Shown here piece by piece: positions 10,921-24,010 of a stretch of 64,000 bases of DNA. Numbering within the stretch: the first letter of the stretch is position 1; each line of letters begins with the position of its first letter. The notes under the pieces are model-generated. The model had not been told where the DNA came from. It ran no database searches and worked only from the letters and a program-made list of their open reading frames with translations. The position numbers and the translations under genes were made by a program. Source of the stretch: Hymenoscyphus infarciens (lineage: Eukaryota > Ascomycota > Leotiomycetes > Helotiales > Helotiaceae); the NCBI GenBank assembly GCA_001414345.1, contig LLCB01000039.1, positions 62,001 to 126,000 of the forward strand, in the 5' to 3' direction.

Positions 10921-13109
10921 TCCTACTCTTTTATATTCTTAATAACTTCTATCTTATAGAATTCTTTCTAATATAGCTAATTACTACTATAAATAGGTAT
11001 ATTATACTACTTATACTAGCTCTTAGTCTAACGTAGGTAAGATAGACGTACTTCTCTTAAAAGTAATTTACTTAAAAGTTTATTCTTTTATATCTTATAC
11101 TAATAATATAATCTTTTAGTAAGAGCTATATATCGAGTATAGAGATAGATAGAGTATTACTTTTAAGCTTTTATAATATTATCTCTTTTATTAAGATAAA
11201 TAAATTAGTATATAGGCTAGGAGTCTTTAAGTAGAGAGTATATAAGAGATAATTAGAAAGTTTTATATAAGAATTATAAAGTGGAATCTATATTAAATAT
11301 TAGTATATATCTCTTACCTAATTAGGTATACTTACTCTTATTCTAAAGCTAAAGTAAATAAGAGTTTACTATAATAATATCTATAAGCTAATAAAATAAA
11401 GGCTACTATATCTTCTATAGAGTTTACTAGGTTTTATAGTTTCTATGTAATTAATCTATAATATCTACTCCTTTTATCTATCTATTATAATTATTAATAA
11501 ATCGTAGGATTAGTAGATTTTAGTAGAAATTTATAGTATATTAAGGTCTTAGTTTATATATCTTTTAGACTCCTAAGAATAGTAGTAGCGAAGACGATAA
11601 TTAGTAGATAAAAGGCTTATAGGTAATCTTATTAGCTATAGTACTAGATTAGTATAGATATCGTTACTCTCGTTAGTTATACTTCTTACTAGTATATATT
11701 ATAGAAAGCATTAATACTAGTATATTATCTTACTATATAAAGGCTAAAATTTAAGAATATACTAGGACGATTTTACTTATAAGATCGCTCTATTATATAC
11801 TAGGAACCGTAGTAATAACCTCCTTTTATAACTCCTAGGAGTATATACTCTAGGATTATAAGAGAGTATTATTAACCTTCTTCTTTCAGGTCTTAATTAG
11901 ATATAGAAAGAGAGGTTTAGTAATATAGATATAGTAAGTATCTACTACGCTAATACTAAGCTTAAAGAGCTTATTAAACAATTCTAGTAATAAGAAGTAA
12001 TTATCTATATATATTATAAATTAGTAAGATATATAAGAAAGTGACTTCGTAAGTTAATATACTATTAAACCTATAAGTAGGAATATTAGCTAGAGTTATA
12101 CTAAAATAAGTTAAACTAGAGTTATATAGAAATAAGTTAAACTAAGGTTATATAGAAATAAGTTAAACTAGAAGAAGTAAAGTTAGAAAACTTTATATAT
12201 TACTAGTAGATATAAGACTATTCTTTTAGACTAATTCTATAGTTTTATAAGTATAAGAAAAAAAGAGGAAGTTATACGTATATTTTATAAAATATAAAGC
12301 CTAGTTTTTATACTCTTCTAGAACCGGTTTATACTTATATTTTAATATATACTTAGATCTTCTTTTAAACTCTATAATTATCTTATTAATAGATATGTTT
12401 TATAATAGATAGATATATCTCTTAAATATAGTATATAAGTGCTTAAAAAGTAGTAATAGCTTTATATACTAATTCTTTTTTAAGATATTAGTAGAAGAAT
12501 AGAATATATAAAGACAAGACTTAAGCTCTTTATATCTACGCTTTTATATAAATTAAAGTAGTAGATAGAAGCCTTTACTCTCTCTCTTCTAAAGTTCTAG
12601 CTCTTTCTATATATTCTTTATACTAAAGTATATTATAATTATAAAGAAGACTTTAAGCTCTAAAACTAATATATTTCTCTAGAAGCACGTACTAGAGCGA
12701 TTTAGTATAGATACTACTATTTACGTATTCGTATTATTATATATTATATAAAGGATCCTAGTAGTAAAAAAGAGACTAAAAAACTTAATCGGTTTTATAT
12801 AATTCGAAGGTAAAAGTAAGAAAGATAGGTATAGAGAAGTGTCTTAATATAATAGTATAAACTTAGAAACGTTCGCTACTACTAGTATATTCTTATATAT
12901 AATTAATCTACCTTATCTATAAGTAGTCCTTTATATACTTATATATATATAGAAGTTAGTATATATAATATATTCTTAGAAGGCTCTCTTATATATACGA
13001 TGTTTAGTATAGGTAATAATACTAAATTATCTTCTATAATATCCTCTATCTCTTTACTATTATTACTATTAGTATTATTTATATATATAAGATTGATATC
13101 CTTCTCGAG

Positions 13110-13578
13110 AAGCTTAGAATCGTACTTATTATTAAGAAACACGTCTATAAGGCGTACTTAAGAGGCCTTCTTTTTAAGGACTCTTTTAGTAGATTTTAGA
13201 GCTCTTTTAGTAGACTTTTTTATACTAGGAGTAGCATTAGCCTTACGCTATTCTAGAAGAGGTATATTAATTAAAAAGAAGAATAAAAGAGTATAAAAGA
13301 AGTAGTAGAAGTAGTAGGAGTAGGTAGGAGAAACTTAGCTTATATACTTATATTATAAGCTAACTTATACTAAAATAACGATTTTTTTAGTAGAGCTTTT
13401 TAAATATAAGATTATAAGTAAATTATTATTTAATTTCTATATTATTATATACTTTAGTAGAGTTTAAAGAATAAGATAATAATTTAAATATTTAGTCGCG
13501 TCAAAGCTAGAAATATAAGCTTAGAACCGCGTTCTACTAAATCACGTAGAGTATAAGAATAACTAAAGAGATAGGTCT
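13110..13578 (+). repeat. Dispersed direct repeat, second part
   Basis: Similar to 6980-7415 over about 450 bp, with mainly transition differences as expected after RIP. Confidence 0.6.
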
Positions 13579-15637
13579 AAGCTATTTTATAAGTTAGAAA
13601 AAAGATTAGAAAAGAGTTAGAAGTAAAAGATTCAAGATAATAGTAATAACTTAGCTAAGAGCTTACTTTAAGAGTATACTAATTTATATCTAATTTAAAA
13701 AATTTAAATAAAAGTTTCTAACTTAGCTATAAGTAAAGAAAGTAAGACTCTAGACTAAATTAGAGAGTTAATAGAGTTTTAGCTAGTTAAAAGAAGTTAT
13801 TAAAAGTTAAAATTATTATCTAAAGTTCTAGTATAATAAAAGAGATAGTTACTAGTATAATACTTATTAGTTCTATTATATAAACTATATTACTTAGGCT
13901 CTTAAGCTCTCTCGTACTCTCTTTGATTTAGATATAAACTATAACACTTTTATAAGAACTTGTTTTTATCTTCTAATTCTACTTCCTCTATACTAGAAGT
14001 AGAGCTAATAGTCGAAGATCTACTATTAGATTATAGAGAGTTTAATACTAGACTAGATAGAGAAGTATTCTTTTAAACTAAAGTTTTAACTATAAGTAAC
14101 TTAGCGTTTTAGTATTTCTCTTTATCTAGAGCTAAAAGATTAAATACTATTTTAACAAAGTTCTAATTCTAATATCTCTTATTTATAGTTAGTGTTTTAG
14201 ATTTCCCCGCTTAATCTATTATTCTATTCTACCTCGACGCTTCTTCTCTCTTCTACCTCTATTTTAAAGCTATTCTACCTTCTTCTATTCTTAAATTCTA
14301 GCTTTCCTAGCCACTTCTATTCTATAGTATATACTTACCTTTCCTTACTAAATAGAGAGGCTAGGATAGAAAGAGTTAGACTAGTTAATCTTACTTAAAG
14401 CTTAGAAGGTAGCTCTAATTTCGCTTAATATCTAGAAAGTAGATAGAAAAGAGAGTCTAGGTTCTAATTAAAGAGTTACCTTCCTAATCCTACTCTAGCC
14501 TAGCCTCCTTTTTTTATCTGCCTAGCTACTTCTATTCTGTTTTTAGAACTTTCCTAGCCACTTCTATCCTAGTTAGAGTACCTAGCCTACTAAACTTAGC
14601 CTAGCCTTAATTCTAATCTAGCCTAGCCTCTTCTATTCTTACCTAGGTAAGTAGCCTATCCTATCCTAAGTACTAGGCTAACTAAGGCGAGGAAAGCTAA
14701 AACACTATTTATAGTAGCTAAGTTTTAGAGCTATAGTATAATCTTCTCTTATATATAAAGAATCTTTCTAATTCTAGTATCTCTCTAAGTATAGTTATAC
14801 TTAAAAAACAACTCTTAAAATTAGTAAAGATTTCTTTAGTATAATCTATTATTTATAAAGCTTTAAAAGCATTTCAAGTATTCTTTTTCTTCTAACTAGT
14901 TAAAAAGTATATATTTAAAAGAGTAATTATATTTTCTTAATTTTTAAAAGTATTCTAAACTAACTCTAACTCGTATCTAGGTTCTAAGTAGTTTCTAATA
15001 AGTTTAGGTATTATATTTTAAATAGGAGCTTTATATCTTAGAGAAGTAGAATAATAGTTAGTATTTATAAGAAGTTTATTATATACTAATATCTTCTATT
15101 ATTAATATATAAGTAAAATACTATTATCTAAAGATTTAATCTTTTTAGTAATCTTACTTTTTAAAAGTTAGAGAGTGTTTATAGCATGTTTAGAACTAAG
15201 TTAGATAGTCTGTTATTTAGAGAAAGTATTAGAAATAGTAGCGTTTCTTTATTAAAAGTAATATAAATTTAAGCTTAGAAATAGAGAAGAGTTTAAACAA
15301 GAGTTTAAATAAGAGTTAGATTAGAAAGAGTTTAAAAGCTAGGAAAGTTAAATTTAAACTTTATTTATTATCTTTTCTATCTTAGTTATTTAATTCTTTA
15401 TCTATTATCTTTCTATCTCTATCTTATCTATATTTAAGAAGTTTTAATAGTCTCTTTAACTTTTTATGTTTTAGAACCTTTTAAGTCTTAGTATATAAGT
15501 ATAATTTAGAAAGAGTTTAGAGAGTTCAAATAAAAGATATCTTTTAAAAAGAGAGATATCTCTAGAAGATTACTTAATACTTTATAGCAGAGGTACTTTA
15601 AAGAGATCTAAGGTCTTTCTAAGATTTAATATCTTAG

Positions 15638-15752
15638 ATATTAGTTTAGAGAAGAGCTACACTGCCTACCTAAATAGACCTTAAGCGAGAAGGTCACGTG
15701 TATCCACGTGCGCTAATCCGAGTAGCTATTTACTCTTGAATATATACCGACA
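15638..15752 (+). repeat. LTR 3' end of the copia-B family, little RIP
   Basis: The stretch GCTACACTGCCTACC ... CACGTGTATCCACGTGCGC ... ATATATACCGACA aligns with the copia-B LTRs at 45024 and 52353, but keeps many CpG/CpA bases that those have lost. It ends with CCGACA exactly where a truncated MITE begins, so it marks the right boundary of an inserted copia-type element or solo LTR. The body to the left was not recognised. Confidence 0.6.
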
Positions 15753-15838
15753 ATAGTAAAGTAACCTCTATTATCTTGACACTTTGTTAGTGGTATATAT
15801 CCTAAATAATCTACAAGATATGCTAGCCAAACAGGCCC
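15753..15838. mobile_element. Right half of a Tourist-like MITE, truncated
   Basis: It ends GCTAGCCAAACAGGCCC followed by TTA (15839-15841), as does the complete MITE at 27797-28129, and shares CTAAATAATCTA with it. The left half is missing because a copia-type LTR abuts it. Confidence 0.6.
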
Positions 15839-16259
15839 TTACATTAGGCAGTTCTTTAAACTTCTTTTCGCCTAAGCGAGCTCCCGTTTGCCTCCTATGT
15901 CTTCATCTGCAATTTAAGTAGAAGATTAACTAATTCTGTGCTTTCTTTCCTATATTCTGTGGACTAAACAATGGTATTTATATTTGCCCTTCAAGAATAC
16001 AAAATTTCTCTATTACCATAAAAAACAGTGGGATGTGTCAACAAAGGACCTCAAAGGATTTTGCTCTAATAATGTCTTTTAGAGTTGACAACAGCGCACA
16101 GAACAACAGGCCGAGTTTGAAAATGGTGTTGATAAATTGAATTGGAATTCCAGTTCATGTTACGCGTAACACAATTTCAAGTCTCTACTTCTTCTAGTTT
16201 CTACTACTATATCACTTCAGCTTTCCACTTGTTTTTGCTGTAAAAGCCTCTAACACACG

Positions 16260-16870
16260 ATGGAAGAACAACCTGAGTGTATAAGAGGTTCCATAGGACG
16301 TGGCCCAATGGTCCAATGGACCCTAGACCTAGATTTCTTTCTTTGGACTTTAATTGAAGAGATGAGACACCCGCTTGGTGTATCCTGGCGAGCCTGGACA
16401 CGCGTGGCAGAAGAGATAAGTTTAATGATGGAACAAGAGATTGCAGTGACGGGTGATAATGCTACAGTCGCAGCTACGGTTACTGCGCAAGGTTGTAAAG
16501 CTCACTACGGTGGCCTCAGAAAAAATGGGTTTGCTGAAGCTTACGAGGCCGAGCGACAAAGGAGAAGTCAAACTGGTCGACATTTATTCGCAAGACCAAA
16601 TTTGACTTGAGAACAACATGATCTGGGTACTCTTTTGAATTGGACTTTAGAACTATACTTGCTGTGGTCATTCGTTGAAAAGTGCAAGAATGCTTCGCCA
16701 GAAAAACAGATTGACCGCTTCTGATTGGCACCCAGATCAATGGTCTAGAGATGTAAATTCAGGCTCGCATCAGCCTTCAGGCGAAATATGTTGCCCTCTC
16801 AAGATCCTAACCTCCACAGCCCCTCCAAGGGAATGTAAAATTGCAGACTCCTAAACCAGCTCCAAAGTAT
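16260..16870 (+). pseudogene. Broken Myb/SANT-like two-domain gene
   Basis: The frame starts MEEQPECIRG and contains QWTLDLDFFLWTLIEEM followed by a helix region (ARG-rich: RAWTRVAEEI) and YEAERQRRSQ. It parallels the first domain of the intact gene at 28393-29544 (DWTPELDFTLWSI ... YEIEKARR). A TGA at 16608-16610 stops it. The same frame then continues into a second W-T-x-x-L ... L-W unit (NWTLELYLLWSFVEKC), which ends at a TGA near 16721, and a different frame (SDWHPDQWSRDV) looks like the continuation. So there is one nonsense codon of the CGA-to-TGA kind and one frameshift. Start chosen at ATG 16260. Intact members would probably be nuclear DNA-binding proteins; the exact family is not known to me. 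Confidence 0.65.
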
Positions 16871-17438
16871 ACCCCTTTGTAAACAACTATATTCCTGTTC
16901 ACACCCCTAAAATCAAGGGTTTCAAATGCTGTGTTGTTCCTTTGTTCCCTTTTTCCTACAGCGCACCCCACTTGACCGCTTTAACCATTGATCTCATAAG
17001 TAGCCTTTCCTAACTGTCTTGCGGTGGACAATAAAAGCGGCAGTAAATACAACTTTTTGGGATAAGAGTCCAAACCATTAACAAGACCGTTTAAGACAAT
17101 TAAACTTGATTGTTCTAATTGTATAGCTGATTTTTAAATTGTTTCAAATGTTTCAGACAATTTACTTGAATTACCTCACAAAAGTCAAACAATGATGGCG
17201 AGGTTGGCAGTTACGAACCTGCCACTTTTAAAGTCTCAGACTGTATTCACTTTCCCAACGTCTCGCTTATTTGATTCATGTTCTGTGCGCTTCTTTAGGG
17301 CCCTTGCAGCTGAGAGAAGAGAACGGTTTTAACTGCGAAGACTAGCAGAAAAGCCCAAAAAAGTTAGGCAGGTACCTATTTCTTTTATTAACTTGGTTAG
17401 TGGAAATCATGACCAAAAAGTTTTAAATATTTTGAATG
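16871..17438. other. Normal-GC flank before the Tc1/mariner element
   Basis: No frame is recognised. A ~80-bp segment at 17104-17185 recurs inverted at 37672-37763 (see separate entries). The sequence ends with the TA (17439-17440) used as target by the Tc1/mariner element. Confidence 0.4.
17104..17185 (+). repeat. Short dispersed repeat, copy 1
   Basis: AACTTGATTGTTCTAA at 17104, then AAATTGTTTCAA and CAATTTACTTGAATTACC, recur in the same order on the minus strand of 37672-37763. A fragment of an unrecognised small element. Confidence 0.45.
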
Positions 17439-17499
17439 TAAGAGTTGGGGCCACAGCTAGTGGGCCCCCTAAGCGAACTCTACCAAATTAACACTTATT

Positions 17500-18469
17500 A
17501 CTTAAAAATCTATTATAAATCTAACTTTAAGTCTTTTACCTTAAAACTTATATATATTATTAATAAATAGTAGCTAATCCTTTTACTTTAATAATATCCT
17601 CTAACTTATAAGTTAATTACTTAGTATATTACTTATAATTACGTGGATTAACTAAATCTTAGAGTCTTTAAATCTCTCTAATTAATCTCTTCTTAGAAGT
17701 TAGTATAAAAGGTAACTTCTTTAACTCTTCTTTTATCTACTACTAGACCTTCTTTATTATGTTTAAATTAGGCGAAGAAGGAGGCTAATTAAAGCTATAA
17801 ATGTTATATTTAAGCTTAGCTAAATAAGTATATCCTTTATATACCTTTAAACTATCTTTTATAAAGATATAATTAGTACTAAGCTTATTAAATAGTAGAA
17901 AGATAACTAGTTTAAGAACTTGATCCTTATACGTCTAAGAATTCACTTCTTTATAACCTTATTCCTTCTCTAGAAAGATAAGAGAGAACTTATAATCCTA
18001 GCTAATCGTACTCTAAATTATAACTAATACTCTCTTTAAGCGATATATTAATTAAATATAGTCTAGATATCTCTTTTTGTTTATACGCTATATTACTTAA
18101 ACCCTCCTACTTTTTCTAAGCTTAAATATATACTTATCTAACTATATAACCTTCCTCTAGTCCCTCTTTTGCTTATAAGTAGCTACCTAATCTAATATCC
18201 TCTACTAGTAGTATAATAACATAAAAGTAAGATATTTCTTTACTTATATTTAGCTAATAAAGAGTTAAGAATATATAATATATTATTAGTAGCTAGTATA
18301 GCGAAGTTCTTAGTAGATAGTATAAGGAGAAGTAGGTAAGTTAAGAGTGTTTTTAACTTATAAAAAAGATATCTAATAAGTAGTATAATTTTAAGATATA
18401 AACTAAAGAATTTAGTAGATATATTATTTAGATAGTAATCTCTTTTAATATTACTTTCCTTTATAGGTT
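17500..18469 (-). pseudogene. Tc1/mariner transposase, DDE (C-terminal) part
   Basis: On the minus strand around 17700-17760 the frame reads FNWPPSSPDLNIIKKVW, the diagnostic W-P-x-x-S-P-D-L-N-x-I motif that carries the third catalytic acidic region of Tc1/mariner transposases. It continues IKEELKKLPFILTSKKRLI toward the element's 3' end. Numerous TAA/TAG codons in place of CAA/CAG/TGG show RIP. The frame is cut at 18474 by the gypsy LTR. Confidence 0.8.
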
Positions 18470-18474
18470 ATTTA

Positions 18475-18984
18475 TGTAATAGTACGCTATCCTAGATTAT
18501 CATATAATAGCACTATTCTGAATTACTAGATTATTATATAATAGTACTATCTTAAATTATTAGTATTTATAAAACTACTAATATCTCTAAGTACTACTAA
18601 TATCTCTAATACCTCTAAAGCTGAGATTATAAATAACTAATACTTATGTAAGCGAAGTGCTAAAAGTATTAATATCTAATATTTATATATAAAAGAGATT
18701 AAGGTTTAGATATTATATATTTAGCTTTCTAAAGGTTTAGAGGTTATATGTTTAGCTTTTTAGCTCTTATTATTTAGTATTAGCTATATTAGACAGAGCT
18801 CGGTTATTATTATTATTAGAACTTAGAAGCTTCTAACCTCTTATATATAAACGTTTATATTTAGTATAAAAGAGAGATAGTTATTATTTTCTTTTATATT
18901 AGTACCTAGTATCTATATATATTATTCTACTATACGTACTCCTATATATCTCTACTATAGTTATATATATTTCGTACTATTATA
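18475..18984 (+). repeat. Gypsy 5' LTR
   Basis: 510 bp, aligned without obvious gaps to the 3' LTR; differences are C-to-T and G-to-A. This copy is the more heavily mutated of the two, for example ATTAGTATTTATAAAACTAC where the 3' LTR has GTCGGTATTCGTAAAACTGC. Confidence 0.9.
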
Positions 18985-21849
18985 TAAAAATAATAACTCT
19001 TCTTCGCTAGTAATAGTCTTAATAATATCTCCTTTAAGCTTATTACTACTCTTTGTTTAAAAGTCGATTTACTCTTAATTTAGAATATTATAATAATATC
19101 CTTATATAGCTAGGTAATTAGAGACTACTTAGACAGCTAGTAATACTAGGGTTTAGTATTTATATAAATAGCTAGTGAAAATCGTGTTTTAGTATATATT
19201 AAGAGATTAGAATATACTAAGTATTCCTAAGAGTTCTAATAACCTTAGATTTAGTAAATAAGTTAACTTATAATAGTTATCTAGAAGGCTTTTAAATCTG
19301 ATCCTACTCTCTCTCTCTCTCTCTAATTTAACACTTTAATATATTAGAATCTAAAGCGACCCCTAGTCTCTTCTAAGCTCTACTCCTAAGCGTAGAGCTC
19401 TCTCTTAAGGAATAAAGTTAAGCCTCTACTAAAAGGTCTCTAACCTAGTACTATACTCCTAAGAATAGTAAGAAGCCTAAGAATAATAAAGGTAAAAGCC
19501 TAATACTTAGAAGCTAAGAGAGATTAATAAGACTTCTCTAATATAGATAAGATATAGAGTATAATCTAAGCTATAGAGGCTAAGGATTAAGAAAAAGAAT
19601 AGAGAATTTTAGAGTAAGATAATTAAATTACTTAATTATTAGACCTAGTATAGTAAATTAGTTAATAACTACTAAATAATAACTAAAGTCTAAGTCTTAT
19701 CTAACTTATATAAATACCTCCTTTTATCTCTTTAAACTATTATTAGAGATAAGACCCTACTTCTAATATTCCTTTTTTATAATAACCTACTCTATACTTA
19801 TAACTTAAAAGTACTCTAAAAGCCCTTTAACTTATTAAAAGTAAGATTATAAAAAAAATTAAACTTTTAAATAATAGTATTTTACTTATATATAAATAAT
19901 AGAGAATATTAATATATAATTAACTCTATATAAATACTAACTATTATTAAACACCTTTAACTTATAAAGCTCTTATTTAAAAGATAATAATAAAACTTAC
20001 TTAAAACTACTTAGAGCTTTAATATAAGTCTAATATAAGTAAAATAGTATTTAAAGATTATAAAGAAATAATTAAACTTCTTAATACTTACTATCTAACT
20101 AGTTATAAGAAGAAAGATACCTAGAATACTTTTTAGTCTCTTTAGATAAGATAGAAAGATTATATAAGAGAAAGTTTTATAGAATTTAAAAGTCGCTTTT
20201 TAAATATAGTAATACTTAGAGAAGTATTAGAGTAAGATAAATTCTACTATATATAAAATAAGCTTATACCTTAGCTCTAAACCTAATTAGTTAATAGTAA
20301 GAAATACTAGAATACTAACTTTAATAAAATAATAAAAGACCTATTATTTATAGATAAGAAATAACACTATAATACTAAGTTATATATAACTAGTATAATA
20401 AGTACTAAAAAACCTATTATAATAAGCTTATTATACTAAAAGCCTAATACTAACTAAACTTTATCTAGTTCTTTAATAAAACCCTTACTACTCTTATATA
20501 AACTTTATTCTACTTTTTAAAAAACTTCTTAAACTCCTAAACTCTCTTTTACTAATAAAAGATTAAAGACTTTATCTATAGACTAACTCTCTACTAGTAT
20601 AAAGTACTATAATTATAAGAAACCTAAATATATTAAGCTTAACTATCTTAATCTACCTAGTATTAATAAAATAAATAATTAACCTAAAAAAGAATAACTA
20701 CTTAAAAAGTACTCTAACTCTAATCTAAGTTAGAAAGAAAATAAAGAAGTCTAGGTAAAAATACCTTCTTAGGCCTATATAAATATAATCTAGCTAGACT
20801 TAACCTTTCTAAGCTTATAGAAGGAAAACAGTTTCTTATAAATACTACTCTTAGTATATAAAGATATAGTATTAAAATATAAGCTTTAATAAATATAAAA
20901 GTAAATAAGTACCTATTTCTAAATCGACTTCTAGCTTTATAATTATTAAAAGTAATAAGTTTAAAGATCTAGAAACTACCTTATTTAGTATTTATTTATA
21001 AATATAATAATAGTACTAAAAGCTAGGTAACTTAGTTTATATAACTATATTTAAATATAGATAAATATTATATTTATAACTACCCCTTTATTATTCTAGA
21101 CCTTAGATAATAAGACTTAATTATTAGTAATAAGTAGTTAAACTATTTTAAAGTTCTTTTTAATCTTTTAAAAAACTAGATTACTTAACTAGCTAAATAC
21201 CCTTTAACTCTTTACTATAATAAGGAAATTTTACTTTCTCTTTCTAACTAAAACTAGAAACCTTTTTTAAATTACTAGTTAGATATAAACTAAAGAGAAT
21301 ATACTATCTAGTAATAAGAAAGACGTAAAAAGAGTAGACTTATAAATATAGCTAAGTTATTACTTCTATTTATAATAATATCTTCTAAAATTTTAATATC
21401 TAACTTTAGTCTAAAACTTTTATAAACTACTAGTATAGCTTTAAAAGACTAGACCTTATACTCTTTTTTTTATAAAATAAGTATAAATATAATATATTAT
21501 AATATAAAATAGCTTAATTTAGAATTTTATATAATAAGCTTCTATAAGCTAGATTAGGTTATTAATAAGAGATTAGCCTTTCTCTAAGATAATAATAAGA
21601 TAAGAGCTCTAATATAAGCCTAACTCCTAAAATATTACTTATTCTATAAAAACGTGTTCTTAAAAGTAGCTTCTAATAAGCTTCCTTCTTACTATAAATA
21701 CGATTATAAAATTACTTTAAATAAGCTACTTCTTAACTCTTTTTTACCTCTATATTAATAGTTAACTATAAAGCTTAAAGCTATAAAAGAGTATCTTATA
21801 AAGAACCTAGATAAAAGGTTTATTATTAATAGTAATAGCTCTTTTACCT

Positions 21850-22230
21850 CTCTAGTACTCTTTATTAAAAAGGCTAATAGTAATAAGTTATAGTTCTATA
21901 TTAATTATAAGAAACTAAACGCTCTAACCTAAAATAATCTCTACCTAATCTCTTATATTAATAAGCTTCTTTCTAGAATAAGAATAGCTAAAATCTTTAC
22001 TAAATTAGATATTAGATAAGCTTTCTATTATATCTAAATAGACTCTAACTTAGAAGAGATAACTATATTTAGAACTAGGTATAGTATATATAAATATAAA
22101 GTCTTCTCTTTTAGACTCTATAATAGCTCTACTACTTATTAACGTTATATAAATAACGTCTTAATTAACTATCTAAATAACTTCTATATTACTTACTTAA
22201 ATAATATTTTAATTTATTTAGATATTAATA
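21850..22230 (+). pseudogene. Gypsy reverse transcriptase remnant
   Basis: Reading through stops gives FIKKANSNKL, FYINYKKLNAL, NLYLISYINKLL, RIAKIFTKLDIR, FRTRYSIYKYKVFSFRLYNS and the active-site region YLNNILIYLD. These correspond block by block to the Ty3/gypsy reverse transcriptase fingers and palm. The YxDD motif reads YLNN here (D-to-N, G-to-A changes), so the enzyme is dead. RNase H remnants follow at about 22600-22960. Confidence 0.88.
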
Positions 22231-23324
22231 AAGAATATAAGAAATAGGTTAAAAAGGTTCTAAATTAGCTCTAAGAAGTAGGACTTTAAGTAGATATTAA
22301 GAAAAGCAAATTTAGTATTACTAGAGTTAAATACTTAGGATTTATCTTAACTATAAAAGAACTTAAAGTTAACTTTAAAAAAGTAGAGCCTTTATAAAAC
22401 TAGGTCTAACCTAATACTATAATAGGTATAAAGTCTTATCTAGAGTTTATAAGATTTTATAGATAATTTATTAAAAGTTATACTAAAATCGCTAAACCTT
22501 TAACTATAATAATATGCCTTATAAAGCCGTTTCTATAAACACCTAAATATAAAGAAGCTTTTAAAGTACTAAAGACTAGGCTACTTATAATTTAAATATT
22601 ATACTACTTTAACTTTAATTATAATATAAAAATAAAAATAGACTACTTAGAAGAAGTAATAGTAGATATATTCTTATAATAATATAATAGCTTTTAGTAC
22701 TTTATTAAGTTCTACTTATATATTCTAGTTAGCTATAAATTAAACTAGAAGATTTATAATAAAAAGCTATTAGCTATTATAAAAGCTTTTAAGAAATAGT
22801 GTCTTAAACTTATATTATATTAAAAGTATATTAATATATATTTAGATTATAGATTATTAGAATACTTTATAATAACTAAGCTACTTATAGCTAAGTAAGT
22901 CTAATAAATAGAGTTTTTATTAGACTTTAACTTCTAGATCTAATTTATATCTAGAAAAAGTAATTAAAAGGTAGATATATTAACCTAATATAAGTAAGAC
23001 TTAAAAACCTATAATTAAGCTAAAGTAAATAGTTACTTATATACTCTTTTAGTATCTAATTATTTAGACTTCTAAATTAACACTAAACTTACTTAGACCT
23101 TTTTATAAGAATAGTCTACCTCTTTTAATATAATTTAGTTAAACGTTATTCTAAGAATAAGTTTAGATATAATTTAGAAGTTAAAAGAAGATAACCTATA
23201 CTCTTTTTAAAAAGAACGTTATAAACTTCTAGATAAATACTACCTCTTATTAGATAATTTACTACTTTTTAAGAATCGACTTTATATTTAAAAGAATACT
23301 AAACTTTATATAAAACTAATCTAA

Positions 23325-24010
23325 GAAGTCTATAACTAAGTATCTAATACTTATCTAAGTATAAAAAAGATATACTAGTTATTAGTATAATACTACTACT
23401 AAGCTAGAATGTTTTTAGATTATAAGAGATATATAGAGAATTATTAAGCCTATAAATACTTCTATTCTTAATAAACTAAGTAATAAGGCTTTCTTTACCT
23501 TCTATTTATACTTAACTATCTTATATAATATTTATATATAGACTTTAAATTATTTCTAAAAGATAAATATAGATTTAATACTATATTAGTATTTATTAAC
23601 TAACTTAGAAACAATTTAGTATTAATACTTTACTACTTAACTATAGATATTAAAAGACTAGCTAAACTTTTTATTTAATAGATTTACTATTTTAGCTACT
23701 ACTCTAAATTAATTATATCTAATTAAGAACCTTAATTTATATTATTATTTTAGACTAAATTTTATTAAATAATTAGTATTAAGCTTAAACTTAGTACTAC
23801 CTACTATAAATAAATAGATAGATAGATAGAGATAATAAACTAATATATTAATTAAAGACTAAAACTCTTTATAACCTACTATTAAGATAACTAAAGTAAA
23901 TTAAACCCTTTAATAGATAGAGTATAAATAACACTTTTATACTTATCTATTAGTATAACCTCTTATTAGCTTAAGTTTAGACTTAACCTAAAGACTTTAT
24001 AAGACTAGAA
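23325..24010 (+). pseudogene. Gypsy integrase remnant
   Basis: The frame shows YQLLVQYYY ... YKRYIENY (zinc-binding front), DFKLFLKDKYRFNTILVFI (first acidic block), then KLSTTYYK followed by IDRQIEIINQ-type sequence near 23820 (the Q-T-D-G-Q-T-E-R-x-N-Q region with RIP changes). It is preceded by RNase H and followed by a chromodomain remnant. Confidence 0.82.

Larger units (their letters stand above)
4930..15637. other. RIP-degraded repeat island, no genes
   Basis: About 10.7 kb of very AT-rich sequence in which CpA and TpG are almost absent, TpA is abundant, and every frame is full of TAA/TAG. It is made of decayed transposons: LTR-like segments at 8618-8970, 9830-10024 and 10172-10470, and direct repeats at 6690-7415, 10710-10920 and 13110-13578. 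Between 14180 and 14700 there is a C/T-rich patch with repeated CCTAGCC motifs. I could not assign the coding remnants between 11000 and 14200 to a family. The short open frame on the minus strand at 12939-13142 is related to a copy near 6900-7000, so it belongs to a repeat and is not a host gene. Confidence 0.85.

Noticed and set aside
12939..13142. Short open frame on the minus strand in the AT island
   Set aside because: It has a decayed relative near 6900-7000 and low-complexity composition; it belongs to a repeat.
4930..15637. The AT-rich islands as mitochondrial or centromeric DNA
   Set aside because: They contain recognisable nuclear transposon ends and RIP-type CpA loss, and no mitochondrial genes; centromere function cannot be judged from sequence.
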